A model generated the notes under the pieces. That model had not been told where the DNA came from, did not search any database, and saw nothing but the letters and a program-made list of their open reading frames with translations. Positions 22,339-34,329 of a stretch of 64,000 nucleotides of DNA are shown piece by piece (the stretch's first letter is position 1; every line of letters starts with the position of its first letter). The stretch lies in the NCBI GenBank assembly GCA_026545765.1, contig CM048840.1, forward strand, positions 17,116,765-17,180,764, written 5' to 3'. This stretch comes from Plantago major. Its lineage: Eukaryota; Streptophyta; Magnoliopsida; Lamiales; Plantaginaceae. The position numbers were made by a program, and so were the translations under genes.

Positions 22339-23150
22339 AAATTTAAAAATCAAAATAAAAATAGGAAAATAAAATTTAAAATTCTGAGTTTCTCTCTCTA
22401 GTCCAATTGATTTCATTTTCCTTTTTCTTCTCTGCCACCGTTTTTAGTTAATTTATGTGGCCTGTCTGTAGGTGTTGTTATCTTTTTTGCTGCCTATTTT
22501 TACCCACTTGCATACCAACGCGCCTACATCTCACTCTCACCCCCCACACTAATTTAATGAAGGTATTTTCGTCAATACTATTTAAATTTTAAATGTCAAA
22601 TTTCAAACATTTATCTCAAGTAAAATATCGACCTGTGTTCAAATAATAATGGAACTGTTTGATGCTAACCGACTTTGAGGACATAATATGGCAATTTTAT
22701 ATTTATCACTTCCGAAATGACTACGATGTGTGTGAATATTTATCAGTCGCGAATGCATGTTATTTGATTAGTGGAGAATGATATGAACTCATTCAAGTCA
22801 CTTTCACAAATCACAATTAGTTGGTTGTCATAGGAGTTGACTATTATAAAAATTTATGCTAAGTAGTTTGTTATAAAAATGGATATGGTTATCGGTGGTA
22901 GTATTAGTTGCTTCTTGCAACTTGTTTCTCATTTCTTAATCAATTAAGAACACCCTACTTGTGGTTTTTCTTTCTTCTTCCCATTTTCGATTAGTTATTT
23001 GCATTCAATCATGTAATCATTGAAAACATCTTAATTAAAGAGGATATTGGCCCTCTTGCGTTAAGCTTCGCGTATAGCAGCCCTATTATTATTCTTTCGG
23101 AATGGATTTTAAGGTTAACTAATCGAAATAGGTCTATCATCGAGTCCTAA
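22339..23150. other. Upstream region of HAM, no gene seen
   Basis: AT-rich non-coding DNA that probably contains the HAM promoter. No transposon ends were recognised before the MITE at 23151. Confidence 0.4.
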
Positions 23151-23646
23151 GACAGCCTGCATTGCAGGCCGTCAGTGCCTGACGCGCGTCAGGCACCTCC
23201 CCCGTCAGTGGGTGACGGGGAAGAAGGAGGCTGCTGCCACCTGCTTCATTCTTTTTTTTTTTAATTTTTTTTGTTTTGTCCAATTTCAAACGCGAATAAC
23301 TCGAAAAATAAAAATGTAAAAAATAAATAAAAATCACCAACGGTTTTGACTTTTCGAGATCTACAAATAGAGACCACTATTGACTATGTTTGGGTCATCC
23401 CATATCGAACTCATTTTTCTCTCTTAATTAAACTTAAAATTGTAAAACGACTTCTACAAAAGCAATTTTATTAATTTCAAATTCTAAACACTCTTATAAT
23501 ATGATAAATATATTTTAAAAAAATAAAAAAAAATTTTGAATTTCATGACGGCACGATGACGCGTCACCCAATGCAGCAAAATCTCGTCACGGATCCCGTC
23601 ACCAGCCGGTGACGCATCACGGAGCTGTCACCCAATGCGGGTAGTC
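23151..23646. mobile_element. MITE, PIF/Harbinger-like, 496 bp
   Basis: Starts GACAGCCTGCATTG and ends CAATGCGGGTAGTC, an inverted repeat matching at 11 of 14 positions. It is flanked by TAA on both sides (23148-23150 and 23647-23649), the 3-bp target typical of PIF/Harbinger. The ends are GC-rich with internal small palindromes (GTGCCTGACGCGCGTCAGGC; CGTCACCAGCCGGTGACG), and the core is AT-rich. A second copy lacking the left end lies at about 52134-52523. Confidence 0.65.
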
Positions 23647-24466
23647 TAACTGCTCGATTTACCTCCGCATTTAAAGGCTCTAGCTTGATTGCTAGAGATA
23701 AATAGATAACGTAATCGAGTCAAATTTTGGCTTCGATTTGATATCATTTACCTAACTAGCCTAGGTTCGAGAGTAATCAACTTGATAAGAGTCGTTATTT
23801 TCATTAATCAATATATTTATAATATTTTAATGAGGTGGTCTCCTAGGAGACATCCCCTAGATAAAGACATTAAGACATACTTTATAATATTACATATTAA
23901 CCCCAATAAAAAACTAGTTGTCAAAAACATCCCAACCCAAGGGCCATAAGGTGGGTCGGACTATAGTAATACGGGTTGGTATAAATACACAAAACCATCA
24001 GCTAAAACCCTATCTTTCACGCATTTAATCTGTCGTTTTCTCATTCTTCTTTCTTGCTCTTCTTTCTCTCTCTAGTTTCTATCACCGGAAAACGGTGAAA
24101 ACCACCGGAAGAACCGTGAAAACACCAGAATTCAGCCGTGAAATTCATCGATTCATCTCGCCATTGAAGATTGTGCTCTCACCATTCTCAATCTGCTGTT
24201 ATATCTTCTGAAAATAGTAAAAAACGTATATACAAAGGGTTCGAACATATTACTGTGATTTTTTTGTGATTTGATTGAAAAATAATGCTACATAGTTGAT
24301 CGATCGTGTTGTTACACTGCTACGTATTTGTTTTCATGTTTTCGTTGAGGATTTAGCTAGATAGTTGATCGATCGTATGTTTTCGTTGTGATTTTCAGTT
24401 GTTGTTGATCGTAGATGAAGGTTTTAGTATGTTTTCCTCGTGATTTTCACTAGTTGTTGATCGTAG

Positions 24467-26615
24467 ATGCCGGATTCAGCTGGAGCAAATTCGACAACTG
24501 AGGTTGCTGATGTGCTTGCATATGGATTGGATGTTATTTTCATTAAAAATCTGACCACAATGATGAACTCAAATCTGAAAAATAAGGTATACAACGTTTC
24601 TATGTTTTTTTCGTATATGTTCCATGTTCTCAACGATACCACCCATGATCTCTGGAATATGTCCTATGTTTTCATTTAAAACCTGACTGTCGTTTTGTGC
24701 TCTGTTTTTTTACAACATCATATTGAGTTCTATTTTTTACTGTATTTCATATGTTCTTACGTATATATATACTATCTTCTCACCAATATACCATATGTTC
24801 TCATCAACACCCACTAGTTTGCTATGAAATAGTTGCTCAGACCGTGAGAAAATATTTTTTGCAGCGTAGTCCATGTTCTCTACCATTTTGCCTATGTTCT
24901 GTGTAATATACACTATATTTGCTATGAAATAGTCGTGCTATCTCCATATGAAAATCGTATTTGTAGTATACTCCATGTTCTCTACTATTTGATCCATGTT
25001 TTATGTAGTTTGACCCATGATTACAATGTAGTGGTTGATATGTTATTTCCATGACATTCCATCTTCTCTGCTATTTGATCCATGATTCCTACAGTTTGAC
25101 CCATGACTACAATGTAGTAGTTGCTCTGCCATTATGAGGAATTTGTTTGCATGACATTCCATGTTCTCTGCAATTTGATCCATGTTTTTTGCAGTTTGAG
25201 CCATGATAACAATATAGTAGTTGATCTGCCATTATGAGTAATTTGTGTGCATGTAGCCATGAAAAGTAGTTGGCATGTGGCCAGTAGATACTTGCTTAAG
25301 ATGACTATCCCATGCTCCCTGTCATATGATCCATGTTCTCTGCATTACACACCATGATGCCACGAAAAGTAGTTGGCATGTGGCCAGTAGATACTTGTTA
25401 AGATGCATATCCCATGCTCCCTGTCATATGATCCATGTTCTCTGTATTACACACCATGATGCCATGAAAAGTAGTTAGCATGTGGCCAGTAGATACTTGT
25501 TAAGATGCCTATCCCATGCTCCCTGTCATATGATCCATGTTCTCTGCATTACACACCATGATGCCATGAAAAGTAGTTGACATGTGGCCAGTAGATACTT
25601 GCTAAGATGCCTAACCCATGCTCCTTGTCATATGATCCATGTTCTCTGCATTACACACCATGATGCCAGAAAATTAGTTAACATGTGGCCAGTAGATACT
25701 TGCTAAGATGCCTATCCCATACTCCTTGTCATATGATCCATGTTCTCTTCATTACACACCATGATGCCAATAAAAGTAGTTGACATGTGGCCAGTAGATA
25801 CTTAATAAGATTCCTATCCCATGCTCCCTGTCATATGATCCATGTTCTCTGCATTACACACCATGATGCCATGAAAAGTAGTTGACATGTGGCTAGTAGA
25901 TACTTGCTAAGATGCCTATCCCATGCTCCCTGTCATATGATCCATGTTCTCTGCATTACACACCATGATGCCATGAAAAGTAGTTGACATGTGGCCAATA
26001 GAGACTTGTTATCATGCCTATCCCATGCTCACTGACATATGATCCATGTTCTCGGCATTACACACCATGATACCCATGAAAAGTGGTTGGCATGTAGCCT
26101 GTGGAGACTTGTTAAGATGCCTATCCAATTGTCATATAATCCATGTTCTCTGCATTGCACACCATGATACCATGAAAAGTAGTTGGCATGTAGCAGTAGA
26201 GAGTTGTTATGATGCCTAACCCATGATATGTTCTATCAATATTATGTTCTATCATCTCATTGATATGTTCTATGCATAGGAATGCATTGCTTGGAGGCAA
26301 CTTGTGATCAGGAACTACACAGAACTTGTATTAAAGGCAGAAGGGCACATGGATGCTAGAAGGATATTAGAGGACGGGTACCATCAGAACTTACTAGCTA
26401 TCAAAGCTATCATTGATACAACAACATTTACACAATCCCCCACTCAGAAACCATGCCAAACAACATCAACAAGTTGTGCTTCCACAGGAGGAAAAGATCC
26501 AGATTATACCAAAACCAAAGGAAGGAAGCCACAAAGAGTCAAGGGAAAACTTGAAAGGAAGAAGCCAATCACGAATGAGTTTGGAAACAAACAACCAAAT
26601 AAACACTTCATATAG
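24467..26615 (+). pseudogene. FAR1/FRS-like (MULE transposase-derived) remnant gene
   Basis: Two exons can be read in phase: 24467-24586 (starts MPDSAGANSTTEVADVLAYG) and 26280-26615 (ends NEFGNKQPNKHFI), giving 151 aa. The second exon resembles the C-terminus of FAR1-related proteins: a helical segment (YTELVLKAEGHMDARRILED) followed by a basic KTKGRKPQRVKGKLERKKP tail. The DNA-binding zinc finger, the transposase core and the SWIM finger are missing. The 1.7-kb intron consists largely of a 102-bp tandem repeat. It is most simply the two ends of a MULE transposase gene left after internal loss, though an expressed small protein cannot be excluded. The family assignment rests on memory of the C-terminal pattern only. 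Confidence 0.45.
25170..26230 (+). repeat. Minisatellite, about 102-bp unit, about 10 copies
   Basis: The marker GTGGCCAGTAGATACTTG recurs with starts near 25277, 25380, 25482, 25584, 25685, 25787, 25889, 25991 and 26094, so the spacing is 101-103 bp. Each unit contains CCATGTTCTCTGCATTACAC and ATGATGCCATGAAAAGTAGTT. The last copies are more diverged. The array lies in the intron of the FAR1-like remnant. Confidence 0.93.
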
Positions 26616-26809
26616 TTCATTACTTTGTGTAATAGAAAACTTAGTTCACTACTTTGTTGATAGATAATTGTACATCAAACAGAACATGTGACTGTATGTC
26701 AGCAGTTTTATCATGTGCAAAAACTTAGTTCAGAACTTTATTTCTATATATTTCTTGGAACGTGTGAGTTTTTCCATGTGCACAAACATCACAAAAATTA
26801 ACAAATGAT

Positions 26810-27400
26810 CTCAACATATTAACCCATGATCTCAGAGTATCATCCCATGGTCTCAACATATTAACCCATGATCTCAACATATTAACCCATGATCTCAGAG
26901 TATCATCCCATGCTCTGAACATATGAACCCATGATCTCAGAGTATCATCCCATGGTCTCAACATATTAACCCATGATCTCAACATATTAACCCATGATCT
27001 CAGAGTATCATCCCATGCTCTGAACATATGAACCCATGATCTCAACATATTAATCCATGATCTCAACATATTAACCATGATCTCAGAGTATCATCCCATG
27101 GTCTAAATATATTAACCCATTATCTCAAGATATTAATCCATGATCTCAACACATTAACCCATGATCTCAAGATATCAACATATAAACCCATGTACTCAAA
27201 CATCATACCCATGTTCTCAACTATTAACCCATGATATCAACATATTAACCCATGTACTCAAACATCATACACATGTTCTCAAGTATAATACCCATGATCC
27301 AAAAATGTTCTCAATATAACACAATGATCTCAATATATTAACCCATGATCTCAACATATTAACACATGATCTCAATATATTATCCCATGATATCAACATA
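26810..27400 (+). repeat. Minisatellite, 21-bp unit with higher-order pattern
   Basis: Repeats of about 21 bp of the type CCCATGATCTCAACATATTA alternate with CCCATGATCTCAGAGTATCAT and variants, more degenerate toward the right. The 21-bp period is a multiple of 3, so the minus strand shows a spurious long frame with a LRSWV-type repeat. The core CCATGATCTC resembles CCATGTTCTC of the neighbouring array. Confidence 0.9.
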
Positions 27401-29245
27401 TATTCAAACTTGTACATCAAGCAGATACAATCAAGTATCTGATTCTGATCAAGTATTCGATTCGATTGACTACCACTAAGGAAACGCTTACCTAGCCAAC
27501 GCTTGGATCCGGCTCTACCCAAACTTTTCTGGAGCATCCTTCAGATAGATGGTTCACTAATAGACCTAGGGATAAGTAATTCGACTCATTCACATCCAGA
27601 TCATGATTACTACACAAACAATCTTCACAAAATAAAATCTAACTTCCCAACATCCTTCTCCTTTGCCAAGCCTTTTTCCTCCTCCTTCTTTATCTTTTCA
27701 GAAACCTTCTTGTCATAAATCCTCCTCAATATAGTATGCATAGTTCTAGGTTTGCTAGAACTATAGTTCTTTGTTAGCAAATCGACAAACTCAGCTACAC
27801 TGAACAACAGTGCATCCCTTCATCCATTAATATCAGCCAAGCACATTATTGAAATGATTTGAGCATGCAGTATGCCCCTTTCTATACCTATAGAAAAGAA
27901 GAGAAATGTATATTATAAAAAATATCACCCATGTTGTCAAACAAACAACCTATGTTAATAACAAACTAAAAGAAAAACCAAACTGAAAACAAATACCATC
28001 ATCAACTCAGGACATTTGATTTTTTTTCACTTTAAACATCTCCATGTGCTTCATCAGGTACCACAGTCATTAGTATCTTCCCCAGTGAACGTATAAAAAA
28101 TGTTCTCACAAAACCATGATATCAAAGAAGTAACCCAAGTTTCCGATGAATTTACCTATGATCTCAAGCATACCATACAATATCACCAAAAAAAACCATG
28201 TATTCCCTATCTTCCGTAGTCAACACAGAAAAATGTTCACAACACAAAAAAACGAGAAAAAACCTTCACCGCAAGTCACCGCCTTCCGCTTTCGATTCCG
28301 GCTACCATCCGTCGAACCTTCCATGTCGTTCTTACCAACCAATATAGTACAAATAGCTGCAAAACTCAGATAAACAACAACAAAAATCCCCAAATCAGAA
28401 CAAAAAAACCCTAACAAGCACATGGATATGCTAAAAGTGACGAAAAAGAACAAAATCACGAAGATAATCTCGAACAAAACACTTACATTCAAGTCTCAAA
28501 CAAAATCAGGGGTGAAAGCATCAAGATTGAACAGTTGCAAGGAGAATCAGGAAGAGAGAAAAAGAGAAGAGAAAAAAAAAACGAGAGAAAAGAGGGGAAA
28601 GAGAGAAAGAAATGGAAAAAACTGTTGAAAAGAGTTTATATACCAACCATAATAGTCGGGCCGGGTCGGGTCGGGTAGGATCCGCAAAATTATGCCAAAA
28701 AGTAATGTAAAGTGGTTAATTGCAATATAGTCCTGTCTCTAGATAGTTTATCTAGAGACCGTCTCTTAGGAGACTTTGTGTATTTTAATTCATACTATTT
28801 TTTATCGAGATCAAGCTCGGGCTCGTTATAAATCATTCGAGTTCAATAATGAACCATTTACGACGAGCCGATAGAAAGCTAATTATTATAATCTTTGAAT
28901 TGACTCCCAAACATACATCAATAGACGGGAAATAATTATAACATGTGGAAGCTTCATGTTATTTCATCTAAAAGATTCTGTTTAGCGAAACTAGCTGATA
29001 AATTAGTTGGTAGCTGATTGGCTAACTGATAGTTGATTGGTAAGTTGATTTATATAAAAGTGTTTAGTAAATCAATTAGTTGATAAGTTAGCTGATTTGC
29101 TAAATATGGTATGTAAAAACAAATCAACTAGCTTATTTTTTTTATAAGCTTCCCAAACAAGCTTATCTTATCAGCTACCAGCTAGCTAGGTGATCATAAA
29201 CATACTTATTACGAAAATAAACTCATCTAGCTGATAAGCTTATGC

Positions 29246-30554
29246 CACTACAAGAATTACTCATGTGGAGACGGAAAGGCGACGGATTTTATCCGTCGCC
29301 TCAGAAACGGATCGCCAAGCAGGCGGATTCTATCCGTCATGGATTCTTGACAGATAAACTTATCCGTCGCTACAGTTCGACGGATAAGTTTATCCGTCGC
29401 TACAGAGAGTTGACCCAGATCTTAAAAAAAAAAAAAAATTTAGCGACGGATAGATCTAGATCTATCCGTCGCTAAAAGCCTAAAAAAAAAAAACCATATA
29501 TCTCCTCCACCACCTCCTTTCCTCCACCACTTCTCCCCTCCTCCTCCTCCCACCACCACCTTTCTCCTTCCACCACCATCCTCCACCACCACCTCCTCCA
29601 CCACCATCTCCACCACCACAACCTCTCTCCTCCCACCATCCACCACCACCATCCTCCACCACCACCTCCTCCACCACCACCTCTCTCCTCCCACCACCAC
29701 CGCACCACCACCACCACCATCTCCACCACCACCACCACCTCTCTCCTCCCACCACCACCGCACCACCACCATCACCACCACCACCTCTCTCCTCCCACCA
29801 CCACCGCACCACCACCATCTCCACCACCACCACCTCTCTCCTCCCACCACCACCGCACCACCACCATCTCCACCACCACCTCTCTCCTCCCACCACCACC
29901 GCACCACCACCATCTCCACCACCACCACCACCACCACCACCACCACCTCTCTCCTCCCACCACCACCACCACCACCGCACCACCACCATCTCCACCACCA
30001 CCTCTCTCCTCCCACCACCACCGCACCACCACCATCTCCACCACCACCACCACCTCTCTCCTCCCACCACCACCGCACCACCACCATCTCCACCACCACC
30101 ACCTTTCCTCCTCCCACCACCACCGCACCACCACCACCCTGCCACCACCGCACCACCTTTCTCCTCCCACCACCACCACACCGTACGAATACAAATTGGA
30201 TACGAATATAAAAATTCGAATACAAATTAATCCGTATACGAATACAAATCAATATCTCGTATGCGAATACAAATTGGATACGAATTAATCCGTATACGAA
30301 TATAAAAATTCGAATACGGATTTTAATTTTTTTTAAAAAAATAGAAATGGGGCGACGGATAGAATCTATCCGTCGCCCCATTATCAATTTAAAAAAAATT
30401 GGTCGTCAATCGTCAATCCGTCGAATTGACGACTTGTGATCCGCCACCTGACTCGAGGCGACGGATTTTCTATCCATCGCCAGAGCTGGGGCGACGGATA
30501 GATGGCCTGTAGCGACGGATCTATCCGTCGCTACAGGCCAGATTTTTTGTAGTG
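29246..30554. mobile_element. Non-autonomous CACTA (En/Spm) element, 1.3 kb
   Basis: Starts CACTACAAGAATTAC and ends TTTTTTGTAGTG, the classic CACTA terminal repeat. It is flanked by the 3-bp duplication TGC (29243-29245 and 30555-30557). Subterminal regions hold many direct and inverted GCGACGGAT/ATCCGTCGC motifs, the expected transposase-binding repeats. The core is a CCA-rich minisatellite and an AATTCGAATACG-type repeat. No transposase is encoded. Confidence 0.93.
29510..30178. repeat. CCA-rich minisatellite inside the CACTA element
   Basis: Irregular tandem units of CCACCACCACCGCACC, ACCACCATCTCCACC and ACCTCTCTCCTCC, each about 45-60 bp. The repeat is strongly strand-biased, with almost no G on the plus strand. 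Long apparent reading frames on the minus strand (Trp/Val/Gly/Glu) come from this repeat and are not genes. Confidence 0.92.
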
Positions 30555-30671
30555 TGCTAAACAGAGCCTAAGTCATCATTTCAGTGATGGCGAGCATCAG
30601 TTTGATTCGAATGGTAGAAAAGAAGTTCCTCGGAATCGACCAAGAAAAATATTTAGTTATTTTATGATGGA

Positions 30672-31460
30672 ACTCGACTTTCAGTAGGTTCATCATGAAC
30701 CATTGAAAGTGGCTAGAGTTCGTATCATATCCCAACCCGGTGGAAATACCTTAATTAGGTAGTATTTTATTTACTAGGATAGGGATACTCGCTCGGCTAA
30801 TTAGAATGAGGGATATGGAAACTTGGTTTGGGATAGTGTATGGACGAAGGGAACAAACTCATAACCAATTGATGGGGATGGGTTGAGAAGAGCGGACAAG
30901 AAAGAGGAGGAGAAACCCAATTCACCAATTCCGGTCGGAGCAACTCAGGAAGAATTGGGAAGTGCTAAGGTGGAGAAGGTTCGATGGGGTGGAAGGATGG
31001 AAGTAAAGGGGTGGAAATGGCGAGGATAATGGAAAAATGGAAGAATTGGAGCTTCAATTCGTCTCTAATGGTGGAAGAAACCCTAAGGGGGAGTTGGAAA
31101 ATGAGTAACGGCTCATATGGCAGGAAAAAGGTGCTGGTTGAACCGGTTTTCCCGATTGAACCAAATGAATTTTCAAAGACCAGTGAACTAGGAGGCGAGA
31201 AATCCGAGCGTGGATCTCACGTGCCAGAGAGACGCGTAGGGCGTGTGGAGGCGTGTGTGGGGGAGGAGCGGCACATGGGGTGGAGAGCAAGCCTCTAAGG
31301 TGGGGTGGGGGTGAGGAACCCGACTTTCGGTGGATTCATCACGAACTATTGAAAGTGACTTGAGTTCGTTTGCATAACCCAACCTGGTGGAAATATCCTA
31401 ATTAGGTATTGTTTGTATTTACTAGGCTAGGAATATTCTCTTGGCTATCTATCTAGGGGA
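30672..31460. repeat. Pair of ~140-bp direct repeats around a 500-bp spacer
   Basis: 30698-30812 and 31319-31440 share CGACTTTC, GTGGAAATA, TAATTAGGTA and TTTACTAGG in the same order, roughly 80 percent alike by eye. The spacer is purine-rich and includes a region with no recognised coding potential. The origin is unclear; it may be a fragment of a larger unclassified transposon. Confidence 0.6.
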
Positions 31461-31508
31461 AAAAGGCAACTGACATTTATCTCTGGGTATGTAATAAGGC
31501 AAGTAGAT

Positions 31509-31796
31509 ATGTTAGGATATTTTATTATTCATGCATATATTTTATTTCCTTTAAAACTCAAAACTACCAGAAATAATATAATATCTGGTAGCTAGTATAA
31601 ATACAACAATCAAGACTTAACCCTAAACAGTTTATGAATGAATAAACGTATTTTCCACCGTACAAAGTGTGTTCCGGTTGATATACTTATTAATTGTGCA
31701 CAACCACCGTACTTCCTAGGTGAATTGTGCCAAGCCCCCCTGGAAGTCGTTCCAATGGAGCGAATTACTTGTTAGTTTGCATCTCAAACTAACCAC
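31509..31796 (+). mobile_element. Possible solo LTR of Copia type (fossil)
   Basis: Begins TGTTAGGATATTTTATTATT, as Copia LTRs often do. It then has a TATA-like TATAAATAC (about 31598) and a GAATAAAC signal (about 31639). No internal coding region or partner repeat was seen nearby and the right limit is uncertain. It is only a candidate. Confidence 0.3.
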
Positions 31797-31800
31797 AATT

Positions 31801-33589
31801 AAAATTCCATATCCAATAATTTTATTTATTTTTAAATTTTAATTTTTGCAAATAAAAGAATGAGAGAGGTATCTAAATAACTTATCAGATGACAGATCTA
31901 TGTTGTCAAAAAAATCAACGATGTCATTAATCAAAACGCTTGTGTTTTCAATGTTGGTGTTTTTTAATATTAAAAAAATATTTTGTTAATAGACATAAAC
32001 GTTTTAATTAATAGTATGGATAATTTTATCGATTATATAGATAATATATCTAGATACAATTACAATCTATATAGAGACGTTGTGTAAAGGAATACATTAA
32101 TTAATCTTTTAGCACATAAATATAGTTGAAATAAAAAGTGTCTATTAGATTGTTGAATCAATAGTATAATTCGTATATAAAGTTATAAACCCGCGTCCAA
32201 ATAATTTGGAACACTTTGATTTGGCTACTTCCCGCGCATAGTTATGTTGTTCAATTGTAATGGTTATTTTACTACTAATAATAATGAAGTGAAGTGGATT
32301 AAATTAATGTATCGATAAACAAGTGATGGTGACGCTATGATGCATCGAAAAAATCCATTTAAACCGAAAGTGTTGCAAAGCCCAATGAACTGGCATACTG
32401 TATTACTGTCTGAAAAGTTGAAAAAGGATTGACCATGCAGTAAAAAGTAAGTAGATTAAACAACGGGTCCCTCGAAAAGCTGAAATCTTCAAATTTTAGG
32501 TTGTCCATATTTTCGACCCAAGGTGCTTTATGTCGATAAGTTATGCATTTCCATTTCTAACAGCATGTTTAATTCATTTTTATCTTCTTTTAATTCAAAA
32601 CACTAGATACATTTTATATTTTATTTATCACAATTTCAACTCCCTACTTCACATTTTTATTTATCTCAATGTGATCAACTTCATATGCTTTAAACTAAAG
32701 ATATTTCTACTGGGGTTAAGCCAAAAAAAGTTTTCAACCCGTACTAAATTTGAAGTAACTAATTTGAAAATAATAAATAATTCTTTAAAAACTCCAAACT
32801 AAGAATAGTAAAATATGTTAAATTCATAGATGACACCGGTTTTTCTAAGTATTATGGAAATTTGAATTTATAACAGTTATTTTGAACGCATATTATTTAC
32901 TAGTCAAGCATCTTATGTAATTTGAACTAATATTAAACAAAAAAAATACTATAGACATAAAATATTTAAATGTATTTTTTCTAAAAACATATTATAAAAA
33001 CACTCTTCAAAGTTCAAACTCACTTGTACGGTGGTACTATTATCTTTTTTTTTTTTTTTATATTTGATTAGAAATATAGATTGTGTCAAGTGTAAAAAGA
33101 AAAGTTAAACATATTTATAAAAAAAAGAAATTTCAGAACCGACCCCGTTCCCGTACATGTACGCCCTTGACAAGTAGCTTCACCCCATATTTCTACCACT
33201 TATTCACTCTTTCTCTTACACTCCATTCACAATCTCTCTGCTATTAATAATTTTGAAGAGGGAAAAACATGTCGGACTTCTAAGTGCTCACCGGATAAAA
33301 TAGTTTAGGAGAAAAACTTTTAAGTAAAGATTGGAAGTAAGGTCTTCTTGTCTTGGCTTCCTTGGAAAGTGTTCCCGCATCCTGCACACTTAAATTAAGG
33401 GGGTGGGGGTGGTCTAGCCGTTCCGCCGGTCTACCTCTAATAGATCGGTCGTAGACTTAACTCATGTGGTACGAGCCATAAGCTCAATGTCCTCAAATGT
33501 AAAGAGTTGAATATTAAGTGCGCACTAACCTGGTAACCTTGAGAAACCGAACTATTTATATATGTCCCAAGACCGGGGTCACTGTCCTA
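31801..33589. other. Intergenic AT-rich DNA
   Basis: No gene recognised. 33360-33589 has a different, more GC-balanced composition that continues on the other side of the hAT element (34338-34620), so it was one sequence before the insertion. It is unclassified. Confidence 0.45.
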
Positions 33590-34329
33590 TAGGGGTGTAC
33601 ATAAAAAATAACCGCCCGCCCCGCCCGCCATTTCGCCCGCCAACTACCCGCCGTCGACGGTTAGCGTTTTTGCAAAAACCGCCCGCGGTTAAAAAAATGG
33701 TTTACCCGCCAGCGGTTGGAAACCGCCTACCCGCCCGCCTATATATGCATATATGTATTTTTTTTTTTGTATAATAGATTAATAGTACTATATAAACTAA
33801 CAAAAACCCAACTCCACTAGTTTTCGCTCAATTCTTTCCATCATATCTCTCTAGTACACTGTCTTATTGGATTTGCATATCTATTAGCTTTGAATTGTTT
33901 CTTCCTTATTATTTTTTCACATTGCTTAGTCTTTTCCATCAAAGGATCAGAGGACCGAGGGAATATTATTTTGCTTCTTGGCATTAGTTTGCAATCTTAG
34001 TTTTTGTCAGGACCTTCATAATTTAAATACTCATGGACTTATATTTGGAATTTATGTACTTAAATTACTTGTATTAAAGTTCCGAATTATGTTGATGTTT
34101 CCCTTACTGTTGCGGGTTAGTTTATTAAGATTATGAAGTCTAATGTCTCTTTCTTTAATGTGTCATATATGTCCTTGTTTTGATGCGTTAAACCGCCAAT
34201 CCGCCCGCCTTAAGTAGTCAACTGACCCGCGGCGGTTGAGAGAAAATCCCACCCGCCGCGGTTAATGATTTGGCCTACCCGCCAGAACTTTGGCAAATAA
34301 CTGTCCGTAACCGCCCGCGTACACCCCTA
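33590..34329. mobile_element. hAT-type non-autonomous element, 740 bp, with perfect target duplication
   Basis: TAGGGGTGTAC at the left and GTACACCCCTA at the right are perfect 11-bp inverted repeats. They are flanked by the 8-bp duplication CTGTCCTA (33582-33589 and 34330-34337). Both facts are diagnostic of the hAT superfamily. CCCGCC/GGCGGG motifs are crowded near both ends and the centre is AT-rich. No transposase frame is visible. It belongs to the same family as 12700-13340 and, with its ends preserved, is probably the younger copy. Confidence 0.92.

Larger units (their letters stand above)
23832..28780 (+). mobile_element. Mutator-like element (MULE), 4.9 kb, with long inverted ends
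   Basis: A 9-bp target duplication TATTTTAAT occurs at 23823-23831 and 28781-28789, the length diagnostic of Mutator elements. The ends are inverted copies of each other for roughly 200 bp. GTCTCCTAGGAGAC, CCCTAGATAAA, GGGTCGGACTATAGTAATA and GGTTGGTATAAATAC on the left correspond to GTCTCCTAAGAGAC, CTCTAGATAAAC, CCCGACTATTATGG and GGTTGGTATATAAAC read in from the right. Each end thus carries a TATA-like promoter pointing inward. Inside are a remnant FAR1-like gene and two minisatellites. No full transposase is present, so it is non-autonomous. Confidence 0.8.
28977..30565. mobile_element. MITE split by a CACTA insertion
   Basis: Left end TCTGTTTAGC (28977-28986), right end GCTAAACAGA (30556-30565), a perfect 10-bp inverted repeat. 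Inside the left part AGCTGAT/ATCAGCT motifs recur in both orientations. If the CACTA element 29246-30554 and one copy of its TGC duplication are removed, the MITE is about 277 bp. A hAT or Harbinger origin is possible; the target duplication is not clear. Confidence 0.6.

Noticed and set aside
25170-26230. Regularly spaced repeats considered as a CRISPR-like array
   Set aside because: The whole 102-bp unit is repeated without unique spacers, and the DNA is from a plant nucleus.
26725-27078. Minus-strand frame with a regular LRSWV-type heptapeptide repeat
   Set aside because: Produced by the 21-bp minisatellite; the period is a multiple of three, so any frame without a stop stays open.
29440-30387. 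Long minus-strand open frame rich in Trp, Val, Gly and Glu
   Set aside because: It is the translation of the CCA-rich minisatellite in the CACTA element; all three frames are open there, which shows it is repeat-driven.
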